From NCBI RefSeq assembly GCF_014650775.1, contig NZ_BMVP01000007.1, positions 248,001-312,000 of the forward strand: a stretch of DNA of 64,000 bases, read 5' to 3'. The first letter of the stretch is position 1, and each line of letters begins with the position of its first letter. The notes below the pieces were generated by a model that saw only the letters and a program-made list of their open reading frames with translations, made no database searches and was not told the DNA's origin. Positions 43,807 to 52,577 of this stretch are shown here, piece by piece. The translations under genes and the position numbers were made by a program. The DNA comes from Streptomyces cirratus (GTDB lineage: Bacteria > Actinomycetota > Actinomycetes > Streptomycetales > Streptomycetaceae).

Positions 43807-44357
43807 AGCGCGCCGGTGTCGAGCACGATCCCGAACGGCTCCGGCAGCCGCACGGGTGTCCCGAACGCGTGCGGCCCGTCGACGCGGGCGTAACCGAGCC
43901 GCCCGGGCTCGGAGAACAGGGTGACGGTCTTGTCCAGCCGGTCGACCAGCAGGTAGAGCGGCGCGCCGTACTCGGCGTACCGCTTGCGCTTGACGACGCG
44001 GTCGGTCTCGGCGTTGGACTCCGAGGTCACCTCGACGATCAGGAGGGTCTGATCGGGGAGGAGGGACGAACCGCCGCGCGCGAGGTGATCGGGCACGACT
44101 GCCACATCAGGCACGTACCAATTGGGCGATCTCGGCAGATCGAGATTGCCCGAGCCTTCGACGCAGCCGAGCTCATCCACCCGCCGTTCGATCTGGCGGC
44201 GGACGATCTTCGCGGTCCGTTCGTGGTCCCAGCCAGGCGTCACGTTGCTGATGACCCCTTCAATGATTTCGGTGCGGTCGCCGCTGTGGTGCTGGATGGC
44301 GTACTTCAGGGCACGCTCGGGGTCGATGCCCTCGCCGTAGTCGTACGCGCTCGTCAT
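43803..44357 (-). CDS. Uma2-family (DUF820) PD-(D/E)XK nuclease-like protein
   Basis: 184-aa protein. The nuclease core is visible: Asp in YVPDVAVVPDHL, Glu in LLIVEVTSESN and Lys in VKRKRYAEYG. These families are common and amplified in Streptomyces; true DNA cleavage in vivo is not well established. ATG 44357 is at the family start (TSAYDYGEG...). Stop overlaps the convergent ATP-grasp gene. Confidence 0.83.
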   Translation of the reverse strand: MTSAYDYGEGIDPERALKYAIQHHSGDRTEIIEGVISNVTPGWDHERTAKIVRRQIERRVDELGCVEGSGNLDLPRSPNWYVPDVAVVPDHLARGGSSLLPDQTLLIVEVTSESNAETDRVVKRKRYAEYGAPLYLLVDRLDKTVTLFSEPGRLGYARVDGPHAFGTPVRLPEPFGIVLDTGAL

Positions 44358-44459
44358 GCCGGACGCCTCCCTCGATGCCTGCGGCCAGCCTGCCACGGCC
44401 GCCTCCCGACCGTCGTCACCCCTGGGGGTGCATCCGGACTGGGATGGCAAGCTTGAAAC

Positions 44460-46295
44460 ATGAACGATGCTGCCCCGGCGCCCACCCCCGCGCCCGCGCC
44501 CCGCCGCGCCCGTGTCCGTGCCCCCGAGCTGATCGGCAAGGGCGGCTGGCTGAACACCGGTGGGAAGGACCTGACGCTCGCCGACTTCCGAGGCCGGATC
44601 CTGATCCTGGATTTCTGGACCTTCTGCTGCATCAACTGCCTGCACGTCCTGGACGAGCTGCGCGAGCTGGAGGAGAAGCACCGCGACACCGTGGTGATCG
44701 TCGGCGTGCACTCGCCGAAGTTCGCCCACGAAGCCGAGCACGCGGCCGTCGTGGACGCCGTCGAGCGGTACGAGGTGCACCACCCCGTCCTGGACGACCC
44801 CGAGCTGGCCACCTGGAAGCAGTACGCCGTACGCGCATGGCCCACGCTCGTCGTGATCGACCCCGAGGGGTACGTCGTCGCCCAGCACGCCGGTGAGGGG
44901 CACGCGCACGCCATCGAGCGGCTGGTGGGGGAGCTGGAGGCCGAGCACGCCGCCAAGGGGACCCTGAGGCGCGGGGACGGGCCGTACGTGGCGCCCGAGC
45001 CCGTAGCGAGCGACCTGCGCTTCCCCGGGAAGGCGCTGCTGCTGCCCTCGGGGAACTTCCTGGTGTCGGACTCCACCCGGCACCAGCTGGTGGAGCTCGG
45101 GGCCGACGGGGAGAGCGTCGTACGGCGCATCGGCAGCGGTGAGCGCGCATTCACCGCCGACGGCTTCAGCGAGCCGCAGGGCCTCGCGCTGCTGCCCGAC
45201 GGGTCGGTGATCGTGGCCGACACCGTGAACCACGCGCTGCGCCGCTTCGACCCCGCCACCGGGGCCGTGGAGACCGTCGCCGGGACGGGCCGCCAGTGGT
45301 GGCAGGGCTCGCCCACCTCAGGGCCCGCGGCGGAGGTCGACCTGTCCTCGCCCTGGGACGTCGCCTGGTGGCAGGGCAAGGTGTGGATCGCCATGGCGGG
45401 CGTGCACCAGCTGTGGACCTGGGACCCGCAGACGGGGACCGTGGGCGTGGCCGCCGGCACGACCAACGAAGGGCTCGTGGACGGCCCCGCCGCGGAGGCC
45501 TGGTTCGCGCAGCCGTCCGGGCTGGCCGCCACCGAGGACCGGCTGTGGGTCGCCGACTCCGAGACCAGCGCCCTGCGGTACCTGGAACGCGAGGGCGAGG
45601 AGTACGTCGTGAGGACCGCCGTCGGCACCGGGCTCTTCGACTTCGGGCACCGCGACGGCGACGCCGCCCAGGCCCTGCTCCAGCACCCCCTCGGGGTGAC
45701 CGCGCTGCCCGACGGTTCGGTCGCGGTCTGCGACACCTACAACCACGCGCTGCGCCGCTTCGACCCGGCGAGCGGCGAGGTCTCCACCCTCGCCACCGAC
45801 CTGCGCGAGCCCAGCGACGCCGTCCTCGTCGGCGGGGACATCGTCGTCGTGGAGTCGGCCCGGCACCGCCTGACGCGGCTGCGGCTGCCCGAGGAGGCCG
45901 TACGGGTCGACGCGGTCGCGCACCGGACGCAGCGCGCCGCCACCGAGGTCGCGCCCGGCACGCTCCGGCTCGACGTGGTCTTCCAGGCGCCGAGCGGACA
46001 GAAGCTCGACACCCGCTACGGGCCCTCGACCCGCCTCCTGGTCTCCTCGACCCCGCCCGAGCTGCTGGCGGCGGGCGACGGCCCGGGGACGGACCTCTTC
46101 CGCGACCTGACGCTGAACCCGGAGGTCACCGAGGGCGTGCTGCACGTCTCGGCGATGGCCGCGTCCTGCGACGACGACCCCGCCAACGAGTACCCGGCCT
46201 GTCACGTCCACCAGCAGGACTGGGGCGTCCCGGTGACCGTCACCGCGGACGGGGCCGCCCGTCTCCCGCTCGTCCTCGCGGGAATGGACGCCTAG
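44460..46295 (+). CDS. thioredoxin-fold protein with NHL beta-propeller (NHLRC2-like)
   Basis: 611-aa protein. The N-terminal thioredoxin domain (about 30-155) has the redox motif FWTFCCINCLHVL (CINC, preceded by an extra Cys). It is followed by NHL repeats (GNFLVSDSTRHQLVEL, SVIVADTVNHALRRFDP, SVAVCDTYNHALRRFDP) over about 180-480 and a C-terminal domain ending CDDDPANEYPACHVHQ. The layout matches animal NHLRC2 and many bacterial relatives. No signal peptide is seen, so cytoplasmic. Thiol-disulphide exchange is possible; partner unknown. ATG 44460. Confidence 0.87.
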   Translation: MNDAAPAPTPAPAPRRARVRAPELIGKGGWLNTGGKDLTLADFRGRILILDFWTFCCINCLHVLDELRELEEKHRDTVVIVGVHSPKFAHEAEHAAVVDAVERYEVHHPVLDDPELATWKQYAVRAWPTLVVIDPEGYVVAQHAGEGHAHAIERLVGELEAEHAAKGTLRRGDGPYVAPEPVASDLRFPGKALLLPSGNFLVSDSTRHQLVELGADGESVVRRIGSGERAFTADGFSEPQGLALLPDGSVIVADTVNHALRRFDPATGAVETVAGTGRQWWQGSPTSGPAAEVDLSSPWDVAWWQGKVWIAMAGVHQLWTWDPQTGTVGVAAGTTNEGLVDGPAAEAWFAQPSGLAATEDRLWVADSETSALRYLEREGEEYVVRTAVGTGLFDFGHRDGDAAQALLQHPLGVTALPDGSVAVCDTYNHALRRFDPASGEVSTLATDLREPSDAVLVGGDIVVVESARHRLTRLRLPEEAVRVDAVAHRTQRAATEVAPGTLRLDVVFQAPSGQKLDTRYGPSTRLLVSSTPPELLAAGDGPGTDLFRDLTLNPEVTEGVLHVSAMAASCDDDPANEYPACHVHQQDWGVPVTVTADGAARLPLVLAGMDA

Positions 46296-46318
46296 CGGGG
46301 GCCACGACGACGCGCCGT

Positions 46319-46349
46319 ACGGCCGGAGCCCGTCTCGGGTTCCGGCCGT
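46319..46349. terminator. bidirectional terminator between convergent genes
   Basis: Stem ACGGCCGGA / TCCGGCCGT (9 bp), extended inward by G-T and CCCG/CGGG around a TCT loop. Confidence 0.7.
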
Positions 46350-46351
46350 CA

Positions 46352-46392
46352 GGCTCTTGCGGCTCTTGCGGCTCTTGCGGCTCTTGCGGCTC
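46352..46392. repeat. 9-bp tandem repeat ending at the SMP-30-like gene stop
   Basis: GGCTCTTGC repeated four times (46352-46387) plus a partial copy whose last bases enter the stop codon of the minus-strand gene (46391-46393). Confidence 0.9.
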
Positions 46393-47407
46393 AGCCCTCG
46401 GGCCCGTCGTGGTCCTCCGGCTTCTCCTTGCCCTCCACCGCGTCGGCGACCAGCAGGTTCGGGTCGACGCCGTCGAGGAAGGCGCCGCTGGTGACGAAGA
46501 CCTTGTGGTGGCGGACCGCGACGGAGGTGGGTCCGGACAGCCCGTCCGCCTTGGTCAAGGCGATGCGGTGGGTGCCGTCGGGCCGGATCAGGGCGAGCTC
46601 GCTCGCGGTGGTGTTCAGCGCGGCGAGCACCGTCTCGCCGTGTCCGGCGAACGCGAAGTCGTCGATCCCCGCCAGCCCGGTGGCGCGCGTCGTGGTCTTC
46701 CCCGCGGACCCGTCCTCGGAGACCGGGATCCGCAGCAGCGTGCCCCGGTCGAAGTTCGACACCCAGACCGCGTGGCCGCGCACTTTGATGCCGTTCGCGC
46801 CGATGAAGGTGGTCGGCTCCAGAGCCGGGCCGGTGGCCCAGGCCGTCACCTCGGGCTCCTCGTCCAGGGAGATGCGCCACACCGTGCCCAGGACGGAGTC
46901 CGCGGCGTAGATCAGCCCGAGGTGCTCGTCGAGGGCGAGGCCGTTGACGAAGCCGCTCGGGGGCATGTCGACGAGCTTGGAGACCTTGCGGTCGGGGGTG
47001 ATCCGGTAGATGCCGCTCTCGGCCGTTCCGGTGTTGTAGCCGACGTAGAGCGTTCCGTCGTGGGTGCGGACGATCCCGCTCACGACGGCGACGCCGAGCA
47101 GGGGAGTCCGCGGGTCCGCGACGTCGGGCAGGGTCGTGAGGACCCGCTTCCCGCCGTGCCGGTCCACCCGGACCACCTGACGGGCGATCGCGAGGGTCAG
47201 ATCGGCGGAGCCGTCGGGCTCCAGGGCGATGTTCTCCGGCGTCTCGCCGGCCCCGAAGTCGAAGTGCGCGACGATGCGCGGATCCACGAGGGACAGCTGC
47301 GGGTCCGCGGACTTCGGCGGCTTCGGCGCGGCCGCGGCGGGGGCGGCCAGGAGCAGGGCCAGGGCGGTGCCCAGGGCGAGGCGGGACAGGCGGAACAGGC
47401 GGAGCAC
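46391..47407 (-). CDS. secreted SMP-30/gluconolactonase-like beta-propeller protein
   Basis: 338-aa exported protein. Signal peptide RLFRLSRLALGTALALLLA with cleavage near AAAA. The mature part is a six-bladed propeller of the SMP-30/strictosidine-synthase-like type (SGFVNGLALDEHLGLIYAAD, ANGIKVRGHAVWVSNFDRG). A calcium- or metal-dependent lactonase role is possible but the catalytic set cannot be confirmed. The C-terminus is charged (KEKPEDHDG). Start GTG 47407 with GAGGAG upstream. It converges on the thioredoxin-NHL gene, and both are propellers. Confidence 0.82.
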   Translation of the reverse strand: MLRLFRLSRLALGTALALLLAAPAAAAPKPPKSADPQLSLVDPRIVAHFDFGAGETPENIALEPDGSADLTLAIARQVVRVDRHGGKRVLTTLPDVADPRTPLLGVAVVSGIVRTHDGTLYVGYNTGTAESGIYRITPDRKVSKLVDMPPSGFVNGLALDEHLGLIYAADSVLGTVWRISLDEEPEVTAWATGPALEPTTFIGANGIKVRGHAVWVSNFDRGTLLRIPVSEDGSAGKTTTRATGLAGIDDFAFAGHGETVLAALNTTASELALIRPDGTHRIALTKADGLSGPTSVAVRHHKVFVTSGAFLDGVDPNLLVADAVEGKEKPEDHDGPEG

Positions 47408-47565
47408 GGGACTCTCCTCGTCGGCCGGGAGGGGCGGAACCCCAGCACAACATGACGGAGCGTCACCGTACGTTCATCGCACCGCGGCGCCGCCGATATC
47501 GACCCGCCCGGCCGAAGCCGCACCGCATCCCGGCTGCCGGGAGCGGCGCGGCCCGCAGGGGGGAC

Positions 47566-48894
47566 TCAGCCCTCCAGGAACGCCACCAGCGCGTTCGCCA
47601 GCAGGAACGGGTCGTCCGCGCCGCACAGTTCGCGGGCACTGTGCATCGACAGGATCGCCACGCCGATGTCGACGGTCTGGATGCCGTGCCGGGCGGCCGT
47701 GATGGGGCCGATCGTCGTGCCGCACGGCATCGAGTTGTTGGAGACGAACGTCTGCCACGGCACCCCGGCCCGCTCGCAGGCGCCCGCGAACACCGCGCGT
47801 CCGCTGCCGTCGGTGGCGTAGCGCTGGTTGACGTTGACCTTGAGGATCGGGCCGCCGTTGGCGCGCGGGTGGTGCGTCGGGTCGTGCCGCTCCCCGTAGT
47901 TGGGGTGCACGGCGTGGCCCGTGTCCGAGGACAGGCAGATGGTGCCCGCGAAGGCGCGCGCCCGGTCCTCGTACGAGCCGCCGCGCGAGAAGACCGAACG
48001 TTCCAGCACGTTGCCCAGCAGCGGGCCGTCCGCGCCGGTGTCCGACTGCGAGCCGTTCTCCTCGTGGTCGAAGGCGGCCAGCACCGGGATGTGGTCGAGC
48101 TTCGCCCTTCCCGAACCGGCCCCCGAACCGGCCCCCGAACCGGCCCCCGAGACTGCCGCCAGCGCCGCGACGCCCGCGTGCACCGACAGCAGGTTGTCCA
48201 TGCGCGGCCCGGCCAGCAACTCGCGGTCGCGGCCGAGATACGCGGGCGGCTCGATCGAGTGGACCATCAGGTCCCAGCCGGCCACCGAGCCCTGGGGCAG
48301 GCCCTCTTCCTCCTCCAGGAACGCGATCAGGTCGCCTTCCTGCACCTCGCCCAGACCCCAGATCGGCTGCATGTGGCGCTGCTTGTCCAGCTTGAGCCCG
48401 TCGGTGTTCACCGACCGGTCCAGGTGCACGGCGAGTTGGGGCACGCGCAGCAGCGCCCGGTCCACGTTCACCAGCCGCTCGCTGCCGTCCCGCAGGGTCA
48501 GCCGGCCGGCCAGACCGAGGTCGCGGTCCAGCCAGGTGTTGAGCAGCGTCCCGCCGTAGATCTCGACCGCGATCTGCCGCCAGCCCTGTGAGCCCGTGTC
48601 GGGGACCGGCTTGACGCGCAGGTTGGGGGAGTCGGTGTGGGCGCCGATGATGCGGAACGGGGTGTGCGCGGAGGCGCCCTCCGGTACGTACCAGGCGATG
48701 ATCGCCCCGCCGCGGAGTACGAACCTGCCCCCCGTACCCGAATCCCAGGCGTCCGATTCCGACAACTGCCTGAAACCGGCCTTTTCCAGCCGCTCGGCCG
48801 CATTGGCCACGGCATGGTACGGCGACGGACTGGCCGTCAGGAAGGCCATCAGGTCGTCGGTGTGGCCGCGGTCGAAGTGGGCGGGAGAGCTCAT
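47566..48894 (-). CDS. M18 family aminopeptidase
   Basis: 442-aa zinc aminopeptidase. The metal ligands and neighbours are intact: IIGAHTDSPNLRVKP (His), AGPRMDNLLS (Asp), DHEENGSQSD (Glu pair; usual DxEEVGS), SSDTGHAVHPNY (Asp/His) and IGPITAARHGIQTVDIGV with a late His in SMHSARELCG. It releases N-terminal acidic or neutral residues in the cytoplasm. A GAGSGAGSGAGSG insertion (48110-48160, nucleotide repeat) sits between metal ligands and is probably a surface loop. ATG 48894 follows AAGGTGA. Confidence 0.9.
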   Translation of the reverse strand: MSSPAHFDRGHTDDLMAFLTASPSPYHAVANAAERLEKAGFRQLSESDAWDSGTGGRFVLRGGAIIAWYVPEGASAHTPFRIIGAHTDSPNLRVKPVPDTGSQGWRQIAVEIYGGTLLNTWLDRDLGLAGRLTLRDGSERLVNVDRALLRVPQLAVHLDRSVNTDGLKLDKQRHMQPIWGLGEVQEGDLIAFLEEEEGLPQGSVAGWDLMVHSIEPPAYLGRDRELLAGPRMDNLLSVHAGVAALAAVSGAGSGAGSGAGSGRAKLDHIPVLAAFDHEENGSQSDTGADGPLLGNVLERSVFSRGGSYEDRARAFAGTICLSSDTGHAVHPNYGERHDPTHHPRANGGPILKVNVNQRYATDGSGRAVFAGACERAGVPWQTFVSNNSMPCGTTIGPITAARHGIQTVDIGVAILSMHSARELCGADDPFLLANALVAFLEG

Positions 48895-48996
48895 GTGGTT
48901 CACCTTAACGACGGTCGTGTTCGCCATGGCCGGACTGCGGCGGATAGCGGAAAGGTCAGGGCGGCGCGGGGTGTGTGGCCCGCGTTCCCGTCGTTT

Positions 48997-49737
48997 TCAG
49001 CCCGGCGGACGCTCGAATCGGCGCTGTAGCTGCCGTCGCTCGCCCCGGCGGATGCGCGGGAGCATCTCGGGGGTCTGCGGCGGGCGCTGTGCGCGTCTTT
49101 TGCGTCCGGCGCAGAAGATACAGGCCTCACCCGGCGGTGCATCGGGGTCGATCGGTGCTCCGGGGTGTTCGGAGCATCCGGAGGCGTTGCGGGGGCGGGA
49201 CAGTTCCCGGGCGACGATGAAGGCGCGGTGCAGGTCGTCCGCGATCCGTACGAAGTCCTGGGCGGGGGAGGAGATGCCGAGGTGGAAGCGCTGGTCCTCG
49301 ATCGTGCGGAGGTACCCGCGCAGCAGTTCGTGCGTGTACGGCGGCTCGGGCACCGGGTATCCCAGCCGGCGCTGCTCCCCGGGGACAGGGGCGGCGGGGC
49401 CGGGGCGTCCGCCGTGCCTGCGCAGGCCGAGCCTTCGCCGGTCGTTGCAGATCAGGCAGCGGCCCCAGCCGTCGGGCGCCTCGGGGTCGAGGGCGCCGTT
49501 GGGGTGCTCGGGGCAGCCGGTGTAGCTCTTGGCGGGGGCCAGCCCGGCGGCGGTCTGGAACGCGGTGTAGAGCGCGTCGGCGAGGCCCTCGTACTCGGCG
49601 GGGTGGGAGCCGTCGTACAGCTCCCGGGCGTGGTCGCCGAGGCTGCCCAGCATCGCTTGCAGCTCCTTGAGGGCGTACGGCCGCCCGGTGGGGACGGAGT
49701 ACCCCCTGCCGTTGCCGTGCTGATCCTGTGGCGTCAT
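48997..49737 (-). CDS. protein with duplicated zinc-binding motif
   Basis: 246-aa protein, family not recognised. It consists of two tandem ~85-residue repeats. Each has a helical part (ELQAMLGSLGDHARELYDG and ELLRGYLRTIEDQRFHLG) and a ...ADxLxxAF... helix, then a four-ligand motif: first GCPEHPNGALDP with GRCLICNDRRR, second GCSEHPGAPIDP with EACIFCAGRKRR. The pattern C-x2-H-x(n)-C-x2-C ending in Arg/Lys suggests a zinc ribbon and nucleic-acid contact. ATG 49737; upstream codons look non-coding. The role is not inferred further. Confidence 0.65.
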   Translation of the reverse strand: MTPQDQHGNGRGYSVPTGRPYALKELQAMLGSLGDHARELYDGSHPAEYEGLADALYTAFQTAAGLAPAKSYTGCPEHPNGALDPEAPDGWGRCLICNDRRRLGLRRHGGRPGPAAPVPGEQRRLGYPVPEPPYTHELLRGYLRTIEDQRFHLGISSPAQDFVRIADDLHRAFIVARELSRPRNASGCSEHPGAPIDPDAPPGEACIFCAGRKRRAQRPPQTPEMLPRIRRGERRQLQRRFERPPG

Positions 49738-49893
49738 GCCTAGAGCGTCCCACGGCCGACTGACAAGCAAGGAATGCGCAGGTCGCGGGGTCCTGACGCC
49801 GCGCCGCCCCGCCGTCCCGCGGCGTCCGGCCGCCACCTGGCCCGGGCTCCCGGGCCGGCCGGCGGCCGGGGAAGGCCGGTTCCCGTACGGCAG

Positions 49894-49923
49894 CGGCCGG
49901 ACCCCCGCGAGGGGGTCCGGCCG
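49894..49923. terminator. terminator after the acyl-CoA dehydrogenase
   Basis: Perfect 13-bp stem CGGCCGGACCCCC / GGGGGTCCGGCCG with a GCGA tetraloop, 34 nt past the stop. Confidence 0.85.
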
Positions 49924-49956
49924 CCGTGACCGCCGAGGCGGCGCAAGCCCCGAGGC

Positions 49957-51783
49957 CTAGAACGCGGCCTCGTCCAGCTCCATGAGGCTGTTGTCGACGC
50001 TCTCGGCCAGCGCGCGCTGGACCGAGACGCCCGGGAGGACCTCCGCCGCGAAGAACTTCGCGGCAGCGATCTTGCCGGTGTAGAAGGGGACGTCCTTCGC
50101 GGCGGCGCCGGCCAGCTTCTCGGCGGCCACGGCGGCGCCCTTGAGCAGCAGGTATCCGACGACGACGTCACCCGAGGCCATCAGCAGGCGGGTGGTGTTC
50201 TGACCCACCTTGTAGATGTTCTTGACGTCCTCGCCGGTGGCGGTGAGGTCGACGATCATCTGGCCGACGATGGCCTCCAGGTCGACCGCGGCCTTGGCGA
50301 GCGCGTCGCGCGCCGGGGCGAGGTCGTCGCCGCCGACGGCCTCGGCCAGGAACTTCTTGATCGTCTCGGAGAGGACGTTCAGGGAGGCGCCCTGGTCGCG
50401 GACGATCTTCCGGAAGAAGAAGTCCTGGCCCTGGATCGCCGTGGTGCCCTCGTAGAGGGTGTCGATCTTCGCGTCCCGGATGTACTGCTCGATCGGGTAT
50501 TCCTGGAGGTAACCGGAACCGCCGAAGGTCTGCAGCGACTGCGCGAGCTGCTCGTAGGACTTCTCCGAGCCGTAGCCCTTCACGATCGGCAGCAGCAGGT
50601 CGTTGAGGCCGACCAGCGCGGAGGCGTCCTCGCCGGCGGCCTGCTTGACCTGGATCTCGTCCTGGATGGACGCGGTGTACAGGACGAGGGCGCGCATGCC
50701 CTCCGCGTACGCCTTCTGCGTCATGAGCGAGCGGCGCACGTCGGGGTGGTGCGTGATGGTGACCTTGGGGGCCGTCTTGTCCATGAAGTTGGCCAGGTCC
50801 GGGCCCTGCACGCGCTCCTTGGCGTACTCCAGCGCGTTCAGGTAGCCGGTGGAGAGGGTGGCGATGGCCTTCGTGCCGACCATCATCCGGGCGAACTCGA
50901 TGATCATGAACATCTGGCGGATGCCGTCGTGCTTGTCGCCGATCAGCCAGCCCTTGGCGGGGTGCTGGTCGCCGAAGGTCATCTCGCAGGTGTTGGACGC
51001 CTTGAGGCCCATCTTGTGCTCGACGTTCGTGGCGTAGACGCCGTTGCGCTCGCCCAGCTCGCCGGTCTCCCAGTCGAAGTGGAACTTCGGGACGAGGAAG
51101 AGGGACAGGCCCTTGGTGCCCGGGCCGTGGCCCTCGGGGCGGGCGAGGACGTAGTGGAGGATGTTCTCCGACATGTCGTGCTCACCGGAGGTGATGAAGC
51201 GCTTGACGCCCTCGATGTGCCAGGAGCCGTCGGCCTGCTGAACCGCCTTGGTGCGGCCGGCGCCGACGTCCGAGCCGGCGTCCGGCTCGGTGAGCACCAT
51301 GGTGGAGCCCCACTGCTTCTCGACCGCGATCTCGGCGATCTTCTTCTGCGCCTCGTTGCCCTCTTCGAAGAGCACGCCGGCGAAGGCCGGACCGGAGGAG
51401 TACATCCAGACGGCCGGGTTGGCGCCGAGCAGGAGCTCCGCGTACGCCCAGATGAGGGAGCGGGGCGAGGTGGTGCCGCCGATCTCCTCGGGCAGGCCCA
51501 GGCGCCAGTACTCGGAGTCCATGAAGGCCTGGTAGCTCTTCTTGAAGGAGGCCGGGACGGGCGCGGTGTTGGTGGCCGGGTCGAAGACCGGCGGGTTGCG
51601 GTCGGCGTCCTCGAAGGAGGCGGCCAGGTCGTTCTCGGCGAGCTTGGTGAGCTCGGCCAGGATGCTCTTGGCGGTCTCGGTGTCCATCTCGCCGAACGGG
51701 CCGGTGCCGTACAGCTTGTCGCGTCCGAGCACCTCGAAGAGGTTGAACTCGATGTCGCGGAGATTCGACTTGTAGTGCCCCAT
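49957..51783 (-). CDS. acyl-CoA dehydrogenase (large actinobacterial type)
   Basis: 608-aa FAD-dependent dehydrogenase for the first step of beta-oxidation; this ~600-aa class has an extra C-terminal domain. Visible: N-terminal [23 protein letters not shown]/substrate region [13 protein letters not shown], and the C-terminal catalytic-type glutamate in [13 protein letters not shown]. Start ATG 51783 was chosen at this conserved N-terminus; the in-frame extension of 40 residues covers the promoter. Two palindromic operators (51828-51839, 51852-51863) lie just upstream, so TetR/FadR-type repression by acyl-CoA is probable. Likely cytosolic tetramer or dimer. Confidence 0.9.
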   Translation of the reverse strand: MGHYKSNLRDIEFNLFEVLGRDKLYGTGPFGEMDTETAKSILAELTKLAENDLAASFEDADRNPPVFDPATNTAPVPASFKKSYQAFMDSEYWRLGLPEEIGGTTSPRSLIWAYAELLLGANPAVWMYSSGPAFAGVLFEEGNEAQKKIAEIAVEKQWGSTMVLTEPDAGSDVGAGRTKAVQQADGSWHIEGVKRFITSGEHDMSENILHYVLARPEGHGPGTKGLSLFLVPKFHFDWETGELGERNGVYATNVEHKMGLKASNTCEMTFGDQHPAKGWLIGDKHDGIRQMFMIIEFARMMVGTKAIATLSTGYLNALEYAKERVQGPDLANFMDKTAPKVTITHHPDVRRSLMTQKAYAEGMRALVLYTASIQDEIQVKQAAGEDASALVGLNDLLLPIVKGYGSEKSYEQLAQSLQTFGGSGYLQEYPIEQYIRDAKIDTLYEGTTAIQGQDFFFRKIVRDQGASLNVLSETIKKFLAEAVGGDDLAPARDALAKAAVDLEAIVGQMIVDLTATGEDVKNIYKVGQNTTRLLMASGDVVVGYLLLKGAAVAAEKLAGAAAKDVPFYTGKIAAAKFFAAEVLPGVSVQRALAESVDNSLMELDEAAF

Positions 51784-51827
51784 GGCGACGGCTCCGTTAA
51801 GGCTCGGGGAGACAGGTTCCTCGTACA

Positions 51828-51839
51828 TACCAATCGGTA
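51828..51839. promoter_or_regulatory. operator A before the acyl-CoA dehydrogenase
   Basis: TACCAATCGGTA, dyad TACC-N4-GGTA, 45 nt before the start codon, in an AT-rich patch. Confidence 0.65.
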
Positions 51840-51850
51840 ACAACATGATG

Positions 51851-52255
51851 CTACCCACCGGTAATAAGAGCAACCCTCCGGTCCGGACTGTGACCAGGCT
51901 CAAGCTCGCACCACACGGTCTTGCATTCCGTCCCCTGTGTCACCCCCCAGCGCAGGGTCACTGCATCGAGCAGGGCCAGCCCGCGGCCGGACTCGTCGGT
52001 GTCGGTCGCCCGGCGCAGCACGGGCCACGCGCGCGGATCGGGGTCGGTGAGCTCGACCCGCGTACGGGATGCCCTTCCGCTGATCCGCAGGGTGACGGGG
52101 GTGCCGTCGCCGAGGTGGGTGATCACGTTGGTCAGCAGCTCGCTGACGCACAGCTGCACGTCGGCGCACGGCCCGCCGAGGTGCTCCCGCACGGCCCGCC
52201 GCACCCCGGGCACCGCCTCGGGCGTGGCGAGCAGCCGGATGGTGAGCCCGTTCAC
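51851..52255 (-). CDS. HATPase-domain (anti-sigma/RsbW-like) protein
   Basis: 134-aa GHKL ATPase-fold protein. N-box [18 protein letters not shown]1-type [11 protein letters not shown] and G2-type [19 protein letters not shown] are present. Such small proteins usually act as anti-sigma kinases or regulators in Streptomyces. Start GTG 52255 overlaps the stop of the 68-aa gene (GTGA). It lies beside an XRE-DUF397 pair, the common WhiJ-like cluster, so a regulatory role there is inferred. The target sigma factor or anti-anti-sigma is unknown. Confidence 0.78.
   Translation of the reverse strand: MNGLTIRLLATPEAVPGVRRAVREHLGGPCADVQLCVSELLTNVITHLGDGTPVTLRISGRASRTRVELTDPDPRAWPVLRRATDTDESGRGLALLDAVTLRWGVTQGTECKTVWCELEPGHSPDRRVALITGG
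51852..51863. promoter_or_regulatory. operator B before the acyl-CoA dehydrogenase
   Basis: TACCCACCGGTA, second TACC-N4-GGTA dyad, exactly 24 bp from operator A (same helical face). It overlaps the stop codon of the ATPase gene. Confidence 0.65.
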
Positions 52256-52458
52256 CGGTCGGCCAGGGCCGCGGCCAGGCGCTGCGCGGTGGCGGTGTTG
52301 CAGTTGCCGAGGGTGATGAGGGGCGGGTTGCCGTAGCCGCTGGCGTAGGAGGCGAGGTGGAGGTCGAGGGACGGCAACGTGATCCCGTGCGAGGCCAGCG
52401 CGGCGCGGAGCTGGGCCAAGGCGTCGATCGCCTCTCGGTCGGCGGCGTGTGTGCTCAT
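52252..52458 (-). CDS. 68-aa protein upstream of the HATPase gene
   Basis: Small cytosolic protein, 68 aa, no family recognised. Sequence features: helical start DREAIDALAQLRAALASHG and a Gly/Asn-rich middle (YASGYGNPPLITLGNCNTATA). ATG 52458 with CCCCC... upstream and GGAAC; coding bias agrees with neighbours. It is translationally coupled to the HATPase gene and divergent from the XRE regulator, so it probably belongs to the same module. Confidence 0.6.
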   Translation of the reverse strand: MSTHAADREAIDALAQLRAALASHGITLPSLDLHLASYASGYGNPPLITLGNCNTATAQRLAAALADR

Positions 52459-52577
52459 GGGGGGGTTCCGTTCCTGTGGGGACTGACTGTGACGAACCGC
52501 TCACAGCCTGCGGCCGGGGTGCGTACCGTGGGAAGGGTTTCGGCTCCACGGTGCGAGGTGTGGAAAGGCGGGCGATT

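Noticed and set aside
49738-49956. small plus-strand frame between the zinc-motif gene and the acyl-CoA dehydrogenase
   Set aside because: Overlaps the terminator hairpin and has no conserved content.
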